Shown here piece by piece: positions 12,081 to 23,780 of a stretch of 64,000 bases of DNA; the stretch's first letter is position 1; every line of letters starts with the position of its first letter. The stretch is from NCBI RefSeq assembly GCF_033568475.1, contig NC_133121.1, forward strand, positions 7,006,001 through 7,070,000, in the 5' to 3' direction. The translations under genes were made by a program, and so were the position numbers. The notes beneath the pieces were generated by a model that was not told where the DNA came from, made no database searches, and was given only the letters and a program-made list of their open reading frames with translations. Origin of the DNA: Henckelia pumila (taxonomy: Eukaryota; Streptophyta; Magnoliopsida; Lamiales; Gesneriaceae).

Positions 12081-12262
12081 CACTACAGGAAAACAAGGCT
12101 TCAAAGACAGAAAAATTCGTCTCTAAAGCTCTTTTTTCTGTTTCTGAAATATGTTTGAGACGGAAAATTCCGCCTCAAAAATCCGTTGTTGAAAGCCTCG
12201 TCTCTGATTCTGACACGGACAACGGTGAAAAACCGTTGTCTTTAACCTTTTTTCTTGTAGTG
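12081..12262. mobile_element. CACTA-type MITE, 182 bp
   Basis: The left end CACTACAGGAAAACAAGG and the right end, which read from the other strand is CACTACAAGAAAAAAGG, are classic CACTA (En/Spm) termini. Inside are short inverted motifs based on GACGGA/TCCGTC and on ACAACGG/CCGTTGT. The 3-bp flanks GTT and AAT do not match, so the target duplication has been lost. No coding capacity. The 100 bases to the left carry related hairpins and may be part of a larger, older CACTA element. Confidence 0.75.
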
Positions 12263-12852
12263 AATGTTTGGAAAAGTAAATTTTGCGAAATTTTTTTTTT
12301 TTTGTATTTTGCTCTTATTTAATGAATATTTTAACAAAATAAAATAATTTACAAGTAGTTAACAATATTAACTTAATAAAAGTAAATTGATAAAATAGTG
12401 CGGAAAATAACATTAAATCTGAAAACTAGACTATATAATGAGACGTATAAAAAAATAATATATAGTCTAAATAAATGGTATGAATGGTGTAAGTTTAAAA
12501 TTACGCATCAATTACCCTTATCTTAAAGATCCCATGGGAATTTACCTTTAATTTTCTTTTCTTTTTTTTTGGTTGAAAAATAATTATGATTTTATTTTTT
12601 TTAATATATGAAGAGTTGTTTTATATTATTATATTAATATTTTTTAATATATTATACCATTTAAATATTTTTTTGTCAGAAATATTGAATATTTTCTAAT
12701 TAATAGTGAAATAACAGGTTCCTTCTGGTCTCTATGGAGTTCGTTTTCAGTCATTGACACATGATAAAATATTCAATTGTCGATACAAATTTTTTAAAAA
12801 AATAATTTTTTGCCAAATTGTAACATAATATTTGATTCTAAAGTGTTCTTAA

Positions 12853-13265
12853 ATCTATACAAAATATAGTCAGCCCAAAAAAAACTTTTTTTGGGCAGAT
12901 TGAAGACACGATATTTGGTGTTTGAATATGTCTAAATCTATGCGGAAAATACTCGGCCCAAAGAAAGACTATTTTCTGGCCAGATCATAAACACAATATA
13001 TATTTTAGTTAAGTTTGTTACATCTATGCAAAAAATAATCGGCCCAAAGGAATATTATTTTCTGGCCAGATCGTAAGCACATCTATCCTACGATATTAAA
13101 TTGTGTTCAATTTATGTGAAAAATAATCTGCTCAAAAGAAAATTATTTTCTGACCAAATTATAACATATATAATGTGTGGTATTAAATATGTGATGATTT
13201 TGGAGTTATCCATGCATACAATATGTCGGTCCAAAGAAAGACATTTTGTTGGCCGGATTTATTAT
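12853..13265. repeat. Tandem repeat, five units of about 84-98 bp, each with an imperfect hairpin
   Basis: Unit starts (variants of TCTATGCAAAAAATA) lie at about 12853, 12937, 13023, 13111 and 13208. Each is followed by a (C)GGCCCAAAGAAA segment and then a TTTTCTGGCCAGAT segment, which can pair imperfectly (GGCC...AAAGAAA against TTTTCT...GGCC). Between units lies a variable AT-rich linker with an ATATTTGGT / GATATTAAAT remnant. It encodes no protein that I recognise. Confidence 0.7.
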
Positions 13266-13788
13266 CCATATTTAACAAACGTACATGATATTAAAGTATA
13301 CCACTTACGAGTTGTTATCTATGTCAAAACACTAAATTTTAATGTTGTGTTATGAATTTTTTACGGACCCACCACCTTGATGTATGTATTTTCTTGTGGT
13401 TTATTAATTTAAATATATACATTGACTATTATTTATTGTGAGTTTTTTGTTCTATTTTGTTGTAGCATCTTTTATATCTGTTAATCTAAACGACATTCCA
13501 GTACTTAATAGCTCAATTTTTTTTCTGAAATATCAAGAGCATGTTATGATTTTGCTCGATTGTATGATTTAGACTATGCGCTGAGGAAGATCTCCCGCAT
13601 CTCTGACTAAAGAAAATTCTGCTGATCAAATGGGTGTTTTAAAAAGTGGGAGCAGTCAAATTGCATGAGTTTAATATTTATTAAAGTTCTACGTTAGATA
13701 TCATAATGGGTACAATTAATTTTTAAAATTGTGTCATTTTTTTTTTTACTATAAACACATCAAGTTTTGGGACTTCACAGCATGTGGG

Positions 13789-14582
13789 CAGGGGCGGCCC
13801 TGGCCCCGGGCAGCCAGGGCATGCACCCAGGGCCCCACCAATGTGTGGGGCCCCAATTTTTTTTAAAAATTTATTATTTATATATATATATATTTATTTA
13901 TATATAAATATTATATATAATGCGATAATACTTTGCTCTTTTGTTAGTTTGTGGCTGCGTGTGATTACGTGAATTGACTATCAATAGTTTAAAAATTTAG
14001 AAAATAGAGAAGTACAAAATTTACGAAAATACACAAACGCATTCAACAAAACGATTCAAGGTATGAATTACAAGACTCTTGTTCAATTTTATTTTATTTT
14101 CGAATTTTGATATATTGTTTAATCTTATTTTGATTTAATGTTTTTTTTCTCATTATTTTGGTTTAAGGTAAGATGTTAATATTTGTTGTAATTTCACATA
14201 GATTTTGAAAATTCGAGGATTACAGATCTGAAAATGAATATTTTTCCTATTATCGTGGTTGCGTATTTTTATTGACTATTCCTATGACTGTAGCATCAGT
14301 TGAAAAAAGTTTTTCCAAGTTAAAATTATTGAAATCTTATTTGAGAACCACAATGAGTCAAGAAAAACTAAATGATTTGTCGATCCTCTGCATAAAAAAA
14401 ACTTATTGGAAGATATATCTTATGACGACACAACTGATGATTTTGTTTCAAAAAACATAAGAAGAGCCAATTTTAAATAATATTTTTTATTGATTATTAT
14501 TTTAAAGAATTATGTAAACCTTCTTTCATTTGTGTACTTTATTGATTTATGTATTTTGGTTTGTTTTAATTATGTTATTCTA

Positions 14583-14651
<69 letters not shown>

Positions 14652-14724
14652 TTTTCAAGTTAATACGAAAGGGCCCATAGTTTAAAATTTGCCCAAGGCC
14701 TCGTTTTTCTTAGGACCGCCCCTG
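13789..14724 (+). mobile_element. hAT transposon relic, 936 bp, with perfect 8-bp target duplication
   Basis: The inverted ends are CAGGGGCGGCCCTGG at the left and GGACCGCCCCTG at the right. Both sides are flanked by the identical 8-mer CATGTGGG (13781-13788 and 14725-14732). The interior keeps the end of a hAT transposase (see 14255-14458) and an (AT)n run at 14586-14648. The left end is unusually GC-rich with repeated GGGGCCC-type palindromes. Confidence 0.88.
14255..14458 (+). pseudogene. hAT transposase C-terminal (dimerisation) fragment, frameshifted
   Basis: The translated sequence LTIPMTVASVEKSFSKLKLL followed by LRTTMSQEKLNDLSIL matches the C-terminal dimerisation region of hAT transposases, including the conserved SxERSFS-like block. 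After this, the frame breaks in a run of A residues at about 14393-14401. In the next frame the expected acidic tail resumes (LLEDISYDDTTDDF) and ends at TAA near 14480. The upstream catalytic part is missing, so this copy cannot make transposase. Confidence 0.8.
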
Positions 14725-14732
14725 CATGTGGG

Positions 14733-15400
14733 CAATGGAAATACGATAAGGTGATAACTTATTTATTTTGCAATAAAGTTCAATAGCATGTGCATAAGGA
14801 TTGTCTCATATGCGTTAATTATCGGTTAAAAAAAGTGTTGTCTCAGCTACCGGTCGTCAATTAGTGATGAAATATACATCTATATGGGAATATGACAATA
14901 AGATTGTCGTGAATGCTAATGATATTTTTAAGATTTATTGAGGAACTGAGTTTTATTATTTGTTGTTGAACAATATTTTTATTGTACGATCATTTAGATA
15001 AAAATTTAGTTTTAGTTCCATTTTGGAAAAAAAATCAATTTATTCATTTGGTTATGAAATTTCAAGTTTTGTCTAAAATTCAAATGTGATTTGTATTGGT
15101 TCCTTGAATTTTTTTGAAATGGGCACGCAAAATTTATCTTCAAGGTTGTTGACTTTAGTGGGAGAGTACATTGGGAAAGTCAATATTACGAAAAAATATA
15201 TTAATGTTTATATTATTGCAATTGATTGTTACATATATCTCATGTTCAATTGGAGTGTTGATGCATGCATAAGTTTATACACGTCTGGATATTGTGTACA
15301 TTGTTGGAATATTTGACAGATATTTAAGAAACACGATGTTGGATTATTATTTGGGTTATGCGATATTTAAATTGAATTCAAGATTTTATCCTCACATATT
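14733..15400. other. AT-rich DNA, probably retroelement interior too decayed to read
   Basis: No protein was recognised. It leads without a visible border into the copia relic that follows. Confidence 0.35.
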
Positions 15401-16180
15401 TGAGATCTGACATTTGGATATAGTCGGATATATGGACTACAGATAAAGCTGCGACATTTTATCACCAGAAATGTTCACTAGTTTAATAAACCATTTTGAT
15501 GATCAATTGTGATAATAAATTTGTCACGTTATATTTAAAGTGCAACTAAATCTTGTCGAGGTCAAAGCATATTGACTTGAAGTTTTTGGTTGTGAAGGAA
15601 ATAATTCAGAGTGATTGTGTATCAACTGAGCATAATTTTTCAAACTCCATCGTTGCGAATGCGCTTATTATGGGTTGGCTACCCAAGATGTTTTTTCTGA
15701 GCATATGACACATATCGGTGTTGTCCATATGAATGTTATGCCTGTATAGTGGGAGTTATATTCAGTTTGAGCATTGACTCATTTGACATGATTTATGTTT
15801 CTATACAGACTTATAAGTTTTATTTGAATTACTCTAAAATAAATTTATGGCTTTCATTGCAGTTAGCATTTGGTTGAAAGTTTGTTATTGTACTTCTTGA
15901 GTCATTACGAGGACAAGTTGGAAATACATGTTTTATTTTTGGATCACGTTTATGTATTTCCATGCTACACATCCATACTTGATCTATGCTATTGGTTATG
16001 CTTTTATTGTGATCACTGATGGGTATAGTGATTTATAAAAGTAGCGAAAGCCTCTTTGGTTCTATATTGACATAATCAATAGACCAGATTGTTAAGAAAT
16101 ATTTTGGTTTCGATAGTAAGATTTCAATCCAGTTTTGCATGTACAATATCCGAATAACTTATGTAGCCCAAGTGGGAGAT
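15400..16180 (+). pseudogene. Ty1/copia pol 3' end (RNase H) relic and polypurine tract
   Basis: Around 15558-15700 the plus strand can be read as RSKHIDLKFLVVKE, then VSTEH and a WLPKMF-like block, matching the end of copia RNase H. Several frame breaks and stops interrupt it. The segment ends with AAGTGGGAGAT at 16170-16180, a standard copia polypurine tract, immediately before a TGTTGG LTR start. Gag, protease, integrase and most of reverse transcriptase were not found, nor was a 5' LTR. Confidence 0.7.
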
Positions 16181-16665
16181 TGTTGGAACTATTTTAGTGG
16201 GCTCACATAAATTAATTAATTGTACATAGACTGATATCTAATAAATAACCCAATAAAGTGATGTGATTAATTATGAGTTTTCAAAATATTAAAATAAATT
16301 GGTATGGTCCATCTTATGTGTAGAAGCCCAGCCCAATTAGATCTTCTGTGATGGGTGGAAGACTGCTTATGTTATATACATATGGTTATGGCCCCCAAGT
16401 CGCAAAAAATAATTACAAAATATATACGGCTCACATATTCTAGATCTCTATCTTGGTTCCATCTCAGACAAGAATAAGGTGGTCGATTCTCTGTTATCTT
16501 GAAAGATCCATAACTCTGACGCTAAATCAATCAATGGATTCATGTATGCATTTACTTAAGTTATTTTCTTTTAACTCAACATGAATGCCTATTTGTTATG
16601 ATATTTGGTTCAATCTTAATTATTATTAAATCTCTATCAATCTATACATATATATAGAACCAAAC
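16181..16665 (+). mobile_element. Ty1/copia 3' LTR (right border approximate)
   Basis: It begins TGTTGGAACT directly after a polypurine tract, as copia 3' LTRs do. The right end is set near an ACCAAACA motif but is uncertain because no 5' LTR is available for comparison. Confidence 0.55.
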
Positions 16666-16791
16666 AATTAGTTTAATTCTCATACTATGGCGGCTAAATA
16701 AGCTTATGTGTCTCGTACAAACAAACTGTTTTGGTTCAACTTCATTACATCAATGTAAGTTTACATGTGTGTGTGTTGAATACAATTGTTG

Positions 16792-17125
16792 AGGTTTCAT
16801 TTGAACATATAATTTAAAAATATTTTTAGTATTTTATAAGTAAAAAAAAAAAAAAAACTTAAAGTTTTTTTGGATAAAATTTTTGTAAAATATTTTTTAA
16901 AAAGTGTTCTTCAAGCATATTTTTTTTGAGAACAGTTGAGATATGTTTTTAGAATGACACTATAGAAGGCAAAGAAGAAAAATGTTATTTTTGAAATGTT
17001 AAAATATTTTTACAGAATATTTGTCCAAACACATATTAATTTATTCTTAAAACAACTTTTAAAATATTTTATAAAAAATACTTTTATAAAAATATTTTAA
17101 AAATTATATGTCCAAACGAAATCTT
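16792..17125. mobile_element. AT-rich foldback MITE (GGACATATAATTTT ends)
   Basis: The left segment TTTGAACATATAATTTAAAA and the right segment, which reads TTTGGACATATAATTTTTAA from the other strand, are inverted repeats. Much of the interior can also pair (AAAATATTTT-type motifs). A partial, diverged copy of its interior lies at 18735-18865. No coding capacity. Confidence 0.5.
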
Positions 17126-17216
17126 AGTATTTAGTCTCATTGTTCACTAGATCGTTTATAACTATATGTCCAAACGAAATCTTAGTATTTAGTCTCTTTG
17201 TTCCCTAAATTATTTG
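17107..17216. repeat. Direct repeat of about 55 bp
   Basis: The segment ATATGTCCAAACGAAATCTT with its following GTATTTAGTCTC...GTTC occurs twice in tandem, about 55 bp apart (17107 and 17163). An inverted version, AAGATTTTGTTTGGACGTAT, occurs at 17819-17838. Confidence 0.6.
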
Positions 17217-17237
17217 ACATAATGTGGCACCTAGAGA

Positions 17238-17290
17238 TGTTTGCACTTCAGCATCGCATGTGTCGGCCACTAATATATATTAGATTTAGA
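17238..17290. repeat. Segment repeated at 18890-18940
   Basis: CACTTCAGCATCG[C/A]ATGTGTCGGCCACTAA and its AT-rich continuation occur in both places in direct orientation, about 1650 bp apart. The bases before each copy also correspond (the ATTTGTCCAAA and TTATTCTTAAAA segments). This looks like a small direct duplication enclosing the LTR-like piece between them. Confidence 0.65.
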
Positions 17291-17934
17291 GGGTGTTTTG
17301 TTGAGTTTATAAGCTTCATAAAACAACTTATAAGTTGTTTTGGAACTTATAAGCTCTTCCAATTTGTTTGGCAATAATTAGGTCAAACAGCTTATAAGCG
17401 GTCAAAATAAGTTGTTTTTAAAAAATTTGAGGTGACCTTAATTTTTTTTAAAAAAATCTTATTTTAAAATTTAATTTTTCCAAAATAACTTTCTATATTT
17501 CTATAAATCCTTGTCAGGTCTCCATTTATAAAATATTAAATATTTTTTAAAAGTAAAATTTCCAAAGAATATCAAATTTTCTAAGTTAAAATATGAAATA
17601 TTTTTATTTTTTTGTAATATATGTTTAATACTTATGATAAAATTTTAAAACTATTTTTAAATAAAATTCATAGTATTATACCCTTTTTGGTAATTTTGAC
17701 AATAAAAAAATTTTACAATGTCAAACACATCAACAACATTAATTCGTTTAAAATAAGTTCATACAAACACTTTAACATGTTATTTTTAAAATACGTGACA
17801 ACTTATAAGACTAAATACTAAGATTTTGTTTGGACGTATAATTATAAAATGATTTAGTGAACAATGATTGTCTGTTTATAGGCTTTTAGATAATAAATAG
17901 TGTACAATGATTATTTTTTTTATATAGACTTGGA

Positions 17935-18690
17935 CTAGAGGACTTGTATCGACAGGTTGCTTACTTTGAGGTACAAACATACTATCTGAGATACACTGAT
18001 TTAGTATGCATTTTTTATGATTGCATGTTTTATGTGGCATTGATTATATATGCATTTATTATGTCACGGATACATTAGCACGTTGAGCATGTATTTTATT
18101 GATACCACCAGTAGAGGGGTCGCTCAATCCCATGTTATATTTGTGGATGGATACCATAGTTTTGGATCCGGTTAGTCCACGGGTTTATGCCTTTATGGTA
18201 TGGGAGTGCCTCCTGATGCGACGACCTAGCGTACTACATATCATGACGCCTTTGTCTGAGCAGTGATTTCTGGATAGGTTTTCGATACTCTTCACTTGCA
18301 TTAGCATTCACAACACTTGTATACTCATGTTTTCGTACTGAGCATTTTATGCCCACGTCCTCGGTTTTGTTCTAGACACCTCATTCCACGGGGCAGGACT
18401 CAGGTTGGATTGATCGGGTGGTACCGGTCGTTGAGCTGCAGCAGGGTGGACTTGTACTGTACCAGGTTTCTGTTGTATTTGGGATTTTAGCTTTATCTTC
18501 GATGGGTTTGTATAACAGTATTGATTTTTATTAGTATTTGCTTAGACCGGTTGTATTCTGTCGGTAGGCTTTAGTGGTTTAAATTAAGTTTTCGCTGAAT
18601 TTTTGATTTACCGTTTTTAAGTTGATATGCATGCTTTAAGCTTTGGTTAATTGGTGATTCTGGGTTGGATCACTACAAAGTTTATATAAG
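17935..18690 (+). mobile_element. Gypsy-type LTR fragment, plus orientation
   Basis: The run TATACTCATGTTTTCGTACT, then GAGCATTTTATGCCCACGTC, then CATTCCACGGGGCAG at about 18320-18396 is the reverse complement, with changes, of a block in the solo LTR at 21418-22801 (about 21613-21690). The two are members of one LTR family in opposite orientation. Neither border of this copy is clear and no internal genes are attached. Confidence 0.6.
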
Positions 18691-18940
18691 GATAATATGG
18701 AGAATTACATTATCAAAATAAGATCAATCTTTAAAAAGTGGTAATGAACAACGTTACTTTTGAAATGTTAAAATGTTTTTATAGAATAATTGTCCAAAAA
18801 TATATTTATTCTTAAAATAAGTTTTTAAAAAAAATTAAAAAATATTTTATAAGTATATGTCAAAAACTTAGTGTTTGGTATCATTGTTCGTACTTCAGCA
18901 TCGAATGTGTCGGCCACTAATATATATTAGATTTAAATAG

Positions 18941-21269
18941 CCTTACTAAAGCTTTGTAGACCAAGGCAATTAGTTATTGTAAAGCGAATCTAACAGTATT
19001 ATTTTTTTCATATTCAAATTGAAATTCATTTTTTTTAAGAATAAACTATTTTGAATCCAAGATATGCTCCCAATTTCAATCCAACACATGTAAGCGAGCA
19101 CGTCATACATCAATGCTGTTCAGAGTTGAGAGAAGTGATCAAACTTCTATAAATTTTTATTTTTTTGGATTGCTTACCAAAATGTTTTTAGATTTTTATT
19201 ATATATAAATTTTCAAAATTTTGTGTAGAAAAAAAATTCAGAAATACTTTTCTAAACAATCTCAAACACTACTTTATTCACTTGAAAATTTGCGTATCAA
19301 TTATCAATTAAAAAATTACAAGCCGCATGTTACAGCTATTAAGATTGTACGAAATGAAACATTATTGATCGGTCAAACTTACAAGTTTATTACAAGGCAT
19401 TGAACGACTTACAAAATTATGAACTAAACATGTATTTCCGTGAAATAAATATTTTATTTGATATTTCTTATGAAAAAACTGTATTCTTGGTCCTTTAATG
19501 TTGTTATTTCCTGATTTCGTGTTTTATGCTATCAAATTTTAGTTTCAATCCTATATTTTTAAAATTGTTGATAATATTAGTCATTTTTATAGGGAATGTT
19601 GATGTGACATTTTACACGTCAGTGCAACATTAGCACTTCAATAGTGGCATATCCACGTCAAGTTAAAAAATGAACTAAAATTTGAAGAAAAAAAAACAAA
19701 ATAAATAAAGTAAAGATAACGAATTAAAACTGATTTGACAACATAGATGATCAAAATCACAAAAAAAAAATAAACATGTAGGAAAAAAAACATCTTTTTT
19801 AAATTTTTATGTGCATTAGATATAGGGTCACACCGAAGATAAGAATCGAGAGATGTCATATGTCGCATGACCGATTTTTAAAGAGGCCTTTAAAAAATTT
19901 TAAAATATAATTACATTGGATACAATAGGTTTCAAATCAATATAAGCATGGGATTGTCAATCACAAGTATTCGAGTTGGTAGAGCATCTTGATCGATTGT
20001 TATGAATTCAATTCTTTGCAATTATTTTCTCGAGCAAATACGTACACAAAGGATTTGGCCAGTATAATTTATCGAGTTAGTATAATTTGCAGACCATCGT
20101 TTTAGCTTGGTGTTTACTTAGGTATACAATTAATGATAATGACTGTGAATTTCATAGACATAAAAAAATTATTACCATAGTCAAAAGAAAAATAAGTTTT
20201 TTTTAAATATAACTTCCTGTTTTTGTAAACAAATTATCATTTCGCGAATAAAAATTATCGCCCGATGTTCCAAAAAAATAATAACGAATATGGTCAATCA
20301 ATTTAGAAGGTGTTTGGTATTAAAAACAGTTTATAAGCTATTTTATGAGTTTATAAGCTGTCATATTTTATTTTAAAAATAAGTTGTTAAAGTGTTTGGA
20401 TGAAATAATTTTAAACAAATTAAAGATGTTAATGTGTTTGGTATTATACGATATTTTTATTGTCAAAATTACTAAAAAATGATATAATACTTGAAATGTA
20501 TAACATATACAAAATAGTTTTAAATTTATTATAAATATATATTATTTATATACAAAAACTCGGGTCAAAATAATTAATGATATGGGCTTTGACTGCTCAC
20601 AGTTTAGAAAAGCTCGAAATCGGGTCTGGGCCCATTCAAAAACGGTGGAATAGAACTTGCGATAAATAAAACTTAAACTTGATTTATGATTATTATCGAC
20701 CATAATTTTTTTATTTTTCTTTCTATAAAACGGAAAAATCCCAATCTTACCATAATAACAAATTATTTATTCTTTAAAAAAGAACACAAACTAATGCAAT
20801 TTATTTATGTATGGAAAAAAAATTAAATGGGTGTTACACATGGCCGGTTGACGGGATGATCTCAGATGGAGGTAGTCTTGAAGTTGTCTAAAATATCCTT
20901 CAACTTCTCAAAATAACTACTTTACGATTTTACTATATTATAATAATTTTTTATTTTATTTTATCTCCTACTATTTTAATTTCAAAAACTAATAACTTTG
21001 ATTATAAAATTTTTAAAAATATTTTATTTTGTATTTTGTTACAGAACACACGTATTACTTGTACCACGATCCTATAATAGCTAATTAAATAAAATATATA
21101 TTATTATATTACTAATTAAATAAATATTAATAAAAGACTAAAATAAAAGTTTTGGAACAATTTTATCACTCTCTAACTTTTTGTTTTTTAAATAAATCCC
21201 TTCAAGTTAATTTAAAAACATAGGCCCTCATAATATTTGTGAGATCCATGTATATTTCTCATTAAAAAA
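18941..21269. other. AT-rich intergenic DNA with an old GTGTTTGGT-type repeat
   Basis: No gene was recognised. At about 20310-20480 GTGTTTGGTATT...CAGTTTATAAGCT resembles the sequence at 17290-17400 (GTGTTTTGTTGAGTTTATAAGCT), probably two old copies of a MITE. The stretch near 19975-20020 is weakly tRNA-like; see the rejected list. Confidence 0.4.
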
Positions 21270-21417
21270 TGTTAGGATCGAAAATGCGTGTGTAAAGGAG
21301 GGGGTGAATACATAATTTAAAATATTTCAGAGTTACAATAGTTCTTTCTTGAAATGTTCAAAAATGAACCGAGCACCGAGAGATAATATCGAATTCGGTT
21401 TTCAAACCGAGCGAAAG

Positions 21418-22801
21418 TGTAGTGACTCACACCGTGATCACCTACTAATCAGAAACTTAGGCATGCAATTAAATAATAATTAATCATAATCAGAGATAAA
21501 CTGCAAAAACTAAAATATCTTAATACCAGCACGGTAAAACCTAGTGGTTGACCCCGCAATCCTGCCTTGGTCACCACCTAATCTCCAGATCTCTAGAAAA
21601 CTACATGCAACTGCCCCGTCGAATGGGGTGTCCAAAAACAACAGTACGAGGACGTGAACATAAAACGCTCAGTACGAGAGTATGAGTATACAATATTATA
21701 TATGCATGTATGCAAGTGTACTGGATACCAAGACACAAGGTCAAAAATATTTGATCAAGAACAGGCTTGGGCCCTGGGTATATAGCACGATGTGCCGTCG
21801 CTTCAGGAGGTGATCTACATACCCAAACTGATGGTGACCTGACATAAGTCTACGTGTCCAACCAATATTGGTGACCTGACACGAATTTATATGTCCAACC
21901 ATCCACAAACAAGAAAGGATAAATACCCTACTACAGGATAGCATAAGGATATAGCTCAAGATGCTCATGTAATGCAGCATAATAACATGACATGTATATG
22001 CTGATAAAATCATGACATATAATCAAATAAACCATGCAAACACATAAGACATGCATACTCAGTCTGGATATCTCGAACAGTACTTTCATATCTTACTAAG
22101 GCAGTTCCTAGAAGCTCTCATCTAGATTTCAAGCCTACCATGCGGCACTACAATGCAAAATACTCATGCATCATCTAACATGTCAAACATCATCTAGCAT
22201 ACTCTAAAAGACATAACTAAGCTATTACATACTCCCTAACTATTTATAGGGAACTTAGGAATACCTCCCTCCATCATCAGCCCGCTGATGTCGAATGCCC
22301 TAGAGCTTGGGCACAGCCTCGCTATGACCCCTGTACACCTCGTCAAAGCTCCGCAGCTTGGCCATCACTATGGAAACTGTCTGTTATAAAAATACTACTT
22401 CCTACTCCAACTCTTAAAAAAAGAGTCCCAAAACCCTTAAAATAGAGCCATGACGGGAGAGGAGAGGATTCATTTTGCATTTGAAATGAGCCATCTCGGC
22501 CTCTATTTATAGGCCTCGATCGGATGCTCCGATCTATGCATGAATTCCACGTTCCGATCGGACCAGATCGGACGCTCCGATCTGCCCCGTAGCTTCTGAA
22601 CTCCTTTGCTGGCTCCGATCCTATTCGGAGTCTCGGACCCTCCGAACTTCCCGAGCGCAATTAAGCCAATTAACCATTTTTCGGGCGTTATGGACCCAAT
22701 TTCTTAGTCCGTTAGACCATAATAAAATCCTTTAATCATGATTCATTAAATCTAAACATGATTAACAAATTAATCTTGTAAAATGGGACCGGGATACTAC
22801 A
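21418..22801 (-). mobile_element. Nested solo LTR (Ty3/gypsy type), 1384 bp
   Basis: The sequence runs from TGTAGTGACTCACACC to GGGACCGGGATACTACA, giving TG...CA ends. The flanking 5-mers GAAAG (21413-21417) and GGAAG (22802-22806) match at four of five. Read on the minus strand the LTR starts TGTAGTATCCCGGTCCC. It contains the GTACGAGGACGTGAACATAA block whose reverse complement occurs at 18320-18396, so both belong to one family. No internal retrotransposon genes are present, consistent with LTR-LTR recombination leaving a solo LTR. Confidence 0.7.
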
Positions 22802-23594
22802 GGAAGACACTCAAAATATTTCGGAAAAGAATGCAAGTTGAAATGATAGAAACAATTTGGTTGAAGTATTTTATCAAACACTTTGTATGCAATATTTTGT
22901 TATTTTATCAAACACATAAAATGCTTCAACAATACATGTCAAAACAGTAACAAGAATTAAAAACAAATAAATAAAGAGACACGAATTTGTTTATGGAAGT
23001 TCGAAGGTCAAATCTTTCTATATCTCCCCTTCTTCCGTTTTCGAAATCATTCAACTAGAAGACTTTGAATTATACAAACCTGTTGTACACTCCCAATCCA
23101 ACCGATGTCACTCTTTCGATTAGAAACTCCTAGCATACTCTCAATGTTCATGATCGACAACAATTCAACAACCAACTACACATTCTTTAACATTTTTGTG
23201 CAAAGACTCTCAGTTTCTTACTCAACTATTCTATGAAAGACATCTCTCTTTTGTGTGAATGAGCTCTCTTCAAATGATGTATTCTTCAATACTTGAACAT
23301 GAAAGAGTATTTTACCAACTTGATTTGGTGTGGAGGATTTAAATTTGAAGCCCATCTCTCTTCTTGTTTCTCACACCTCACTTTCTTAGGCTTGCTTTCA
23401 CTCTAGCTTGTTTTTTTTCCCTATATTATGTCCATTCTTTTATCTCCCATCAAAAGCTTGTAAATTATCTTCAAAGTGTTGTATTTATGGGCTCCAAAAA
23501 TGATATGAACATTAGATTCAAGAATATGATCGTTTGGAAAGTTTATGTATGCTTTTTGGTGTTGAAACTGTCATATTTGAATTGCTGGTAATTT

Positions 23595-23780
23595 TCTGAA
23601 GTTGAGCTGATTTTACCGTTTATCGAACTGGTTTGACCAATCTAGTCTGGTCAAATTTTGATCTGGTCTGTTTGAACTAATCTGGTCCATTCGAACTGAT
23701 ATGGTCTATAGTTGAGCTGGTCCAATTCAAGCAGGTTGTCTGGTTTGGTCCAAATTGATTTGATCTATTCACTTGATTAT
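23595..23780. repeat. Degenerate tandem repeat, unit about 16-18 bp (CTGGTC motif)
   Basis: Units of the type GAACTGATCTGGTCCA recur about ten times with heavy drift. The array lies inside the candidate outer LTR at 21270-24457; related CTGGT motifs recur at 24110-24200. Confidence 0.5.

Noticed and set aside
19965-20040. tRNA- or SINE-like segment (GAGTTGGTAGAGCA followed by GAATTCAATTC)
   Set aside because: It resembles A-box and B-box motifs, but the cloverleaf cannot be completed and no poly-A/T tail or target duplication was found.
22343-22660. Arg/Ser-rich minus-strand frame in the solo LTR
   Set aside because: It lies wholly inside an LTR and comes from GC-rich CCGATC-type repeats; not a gene.
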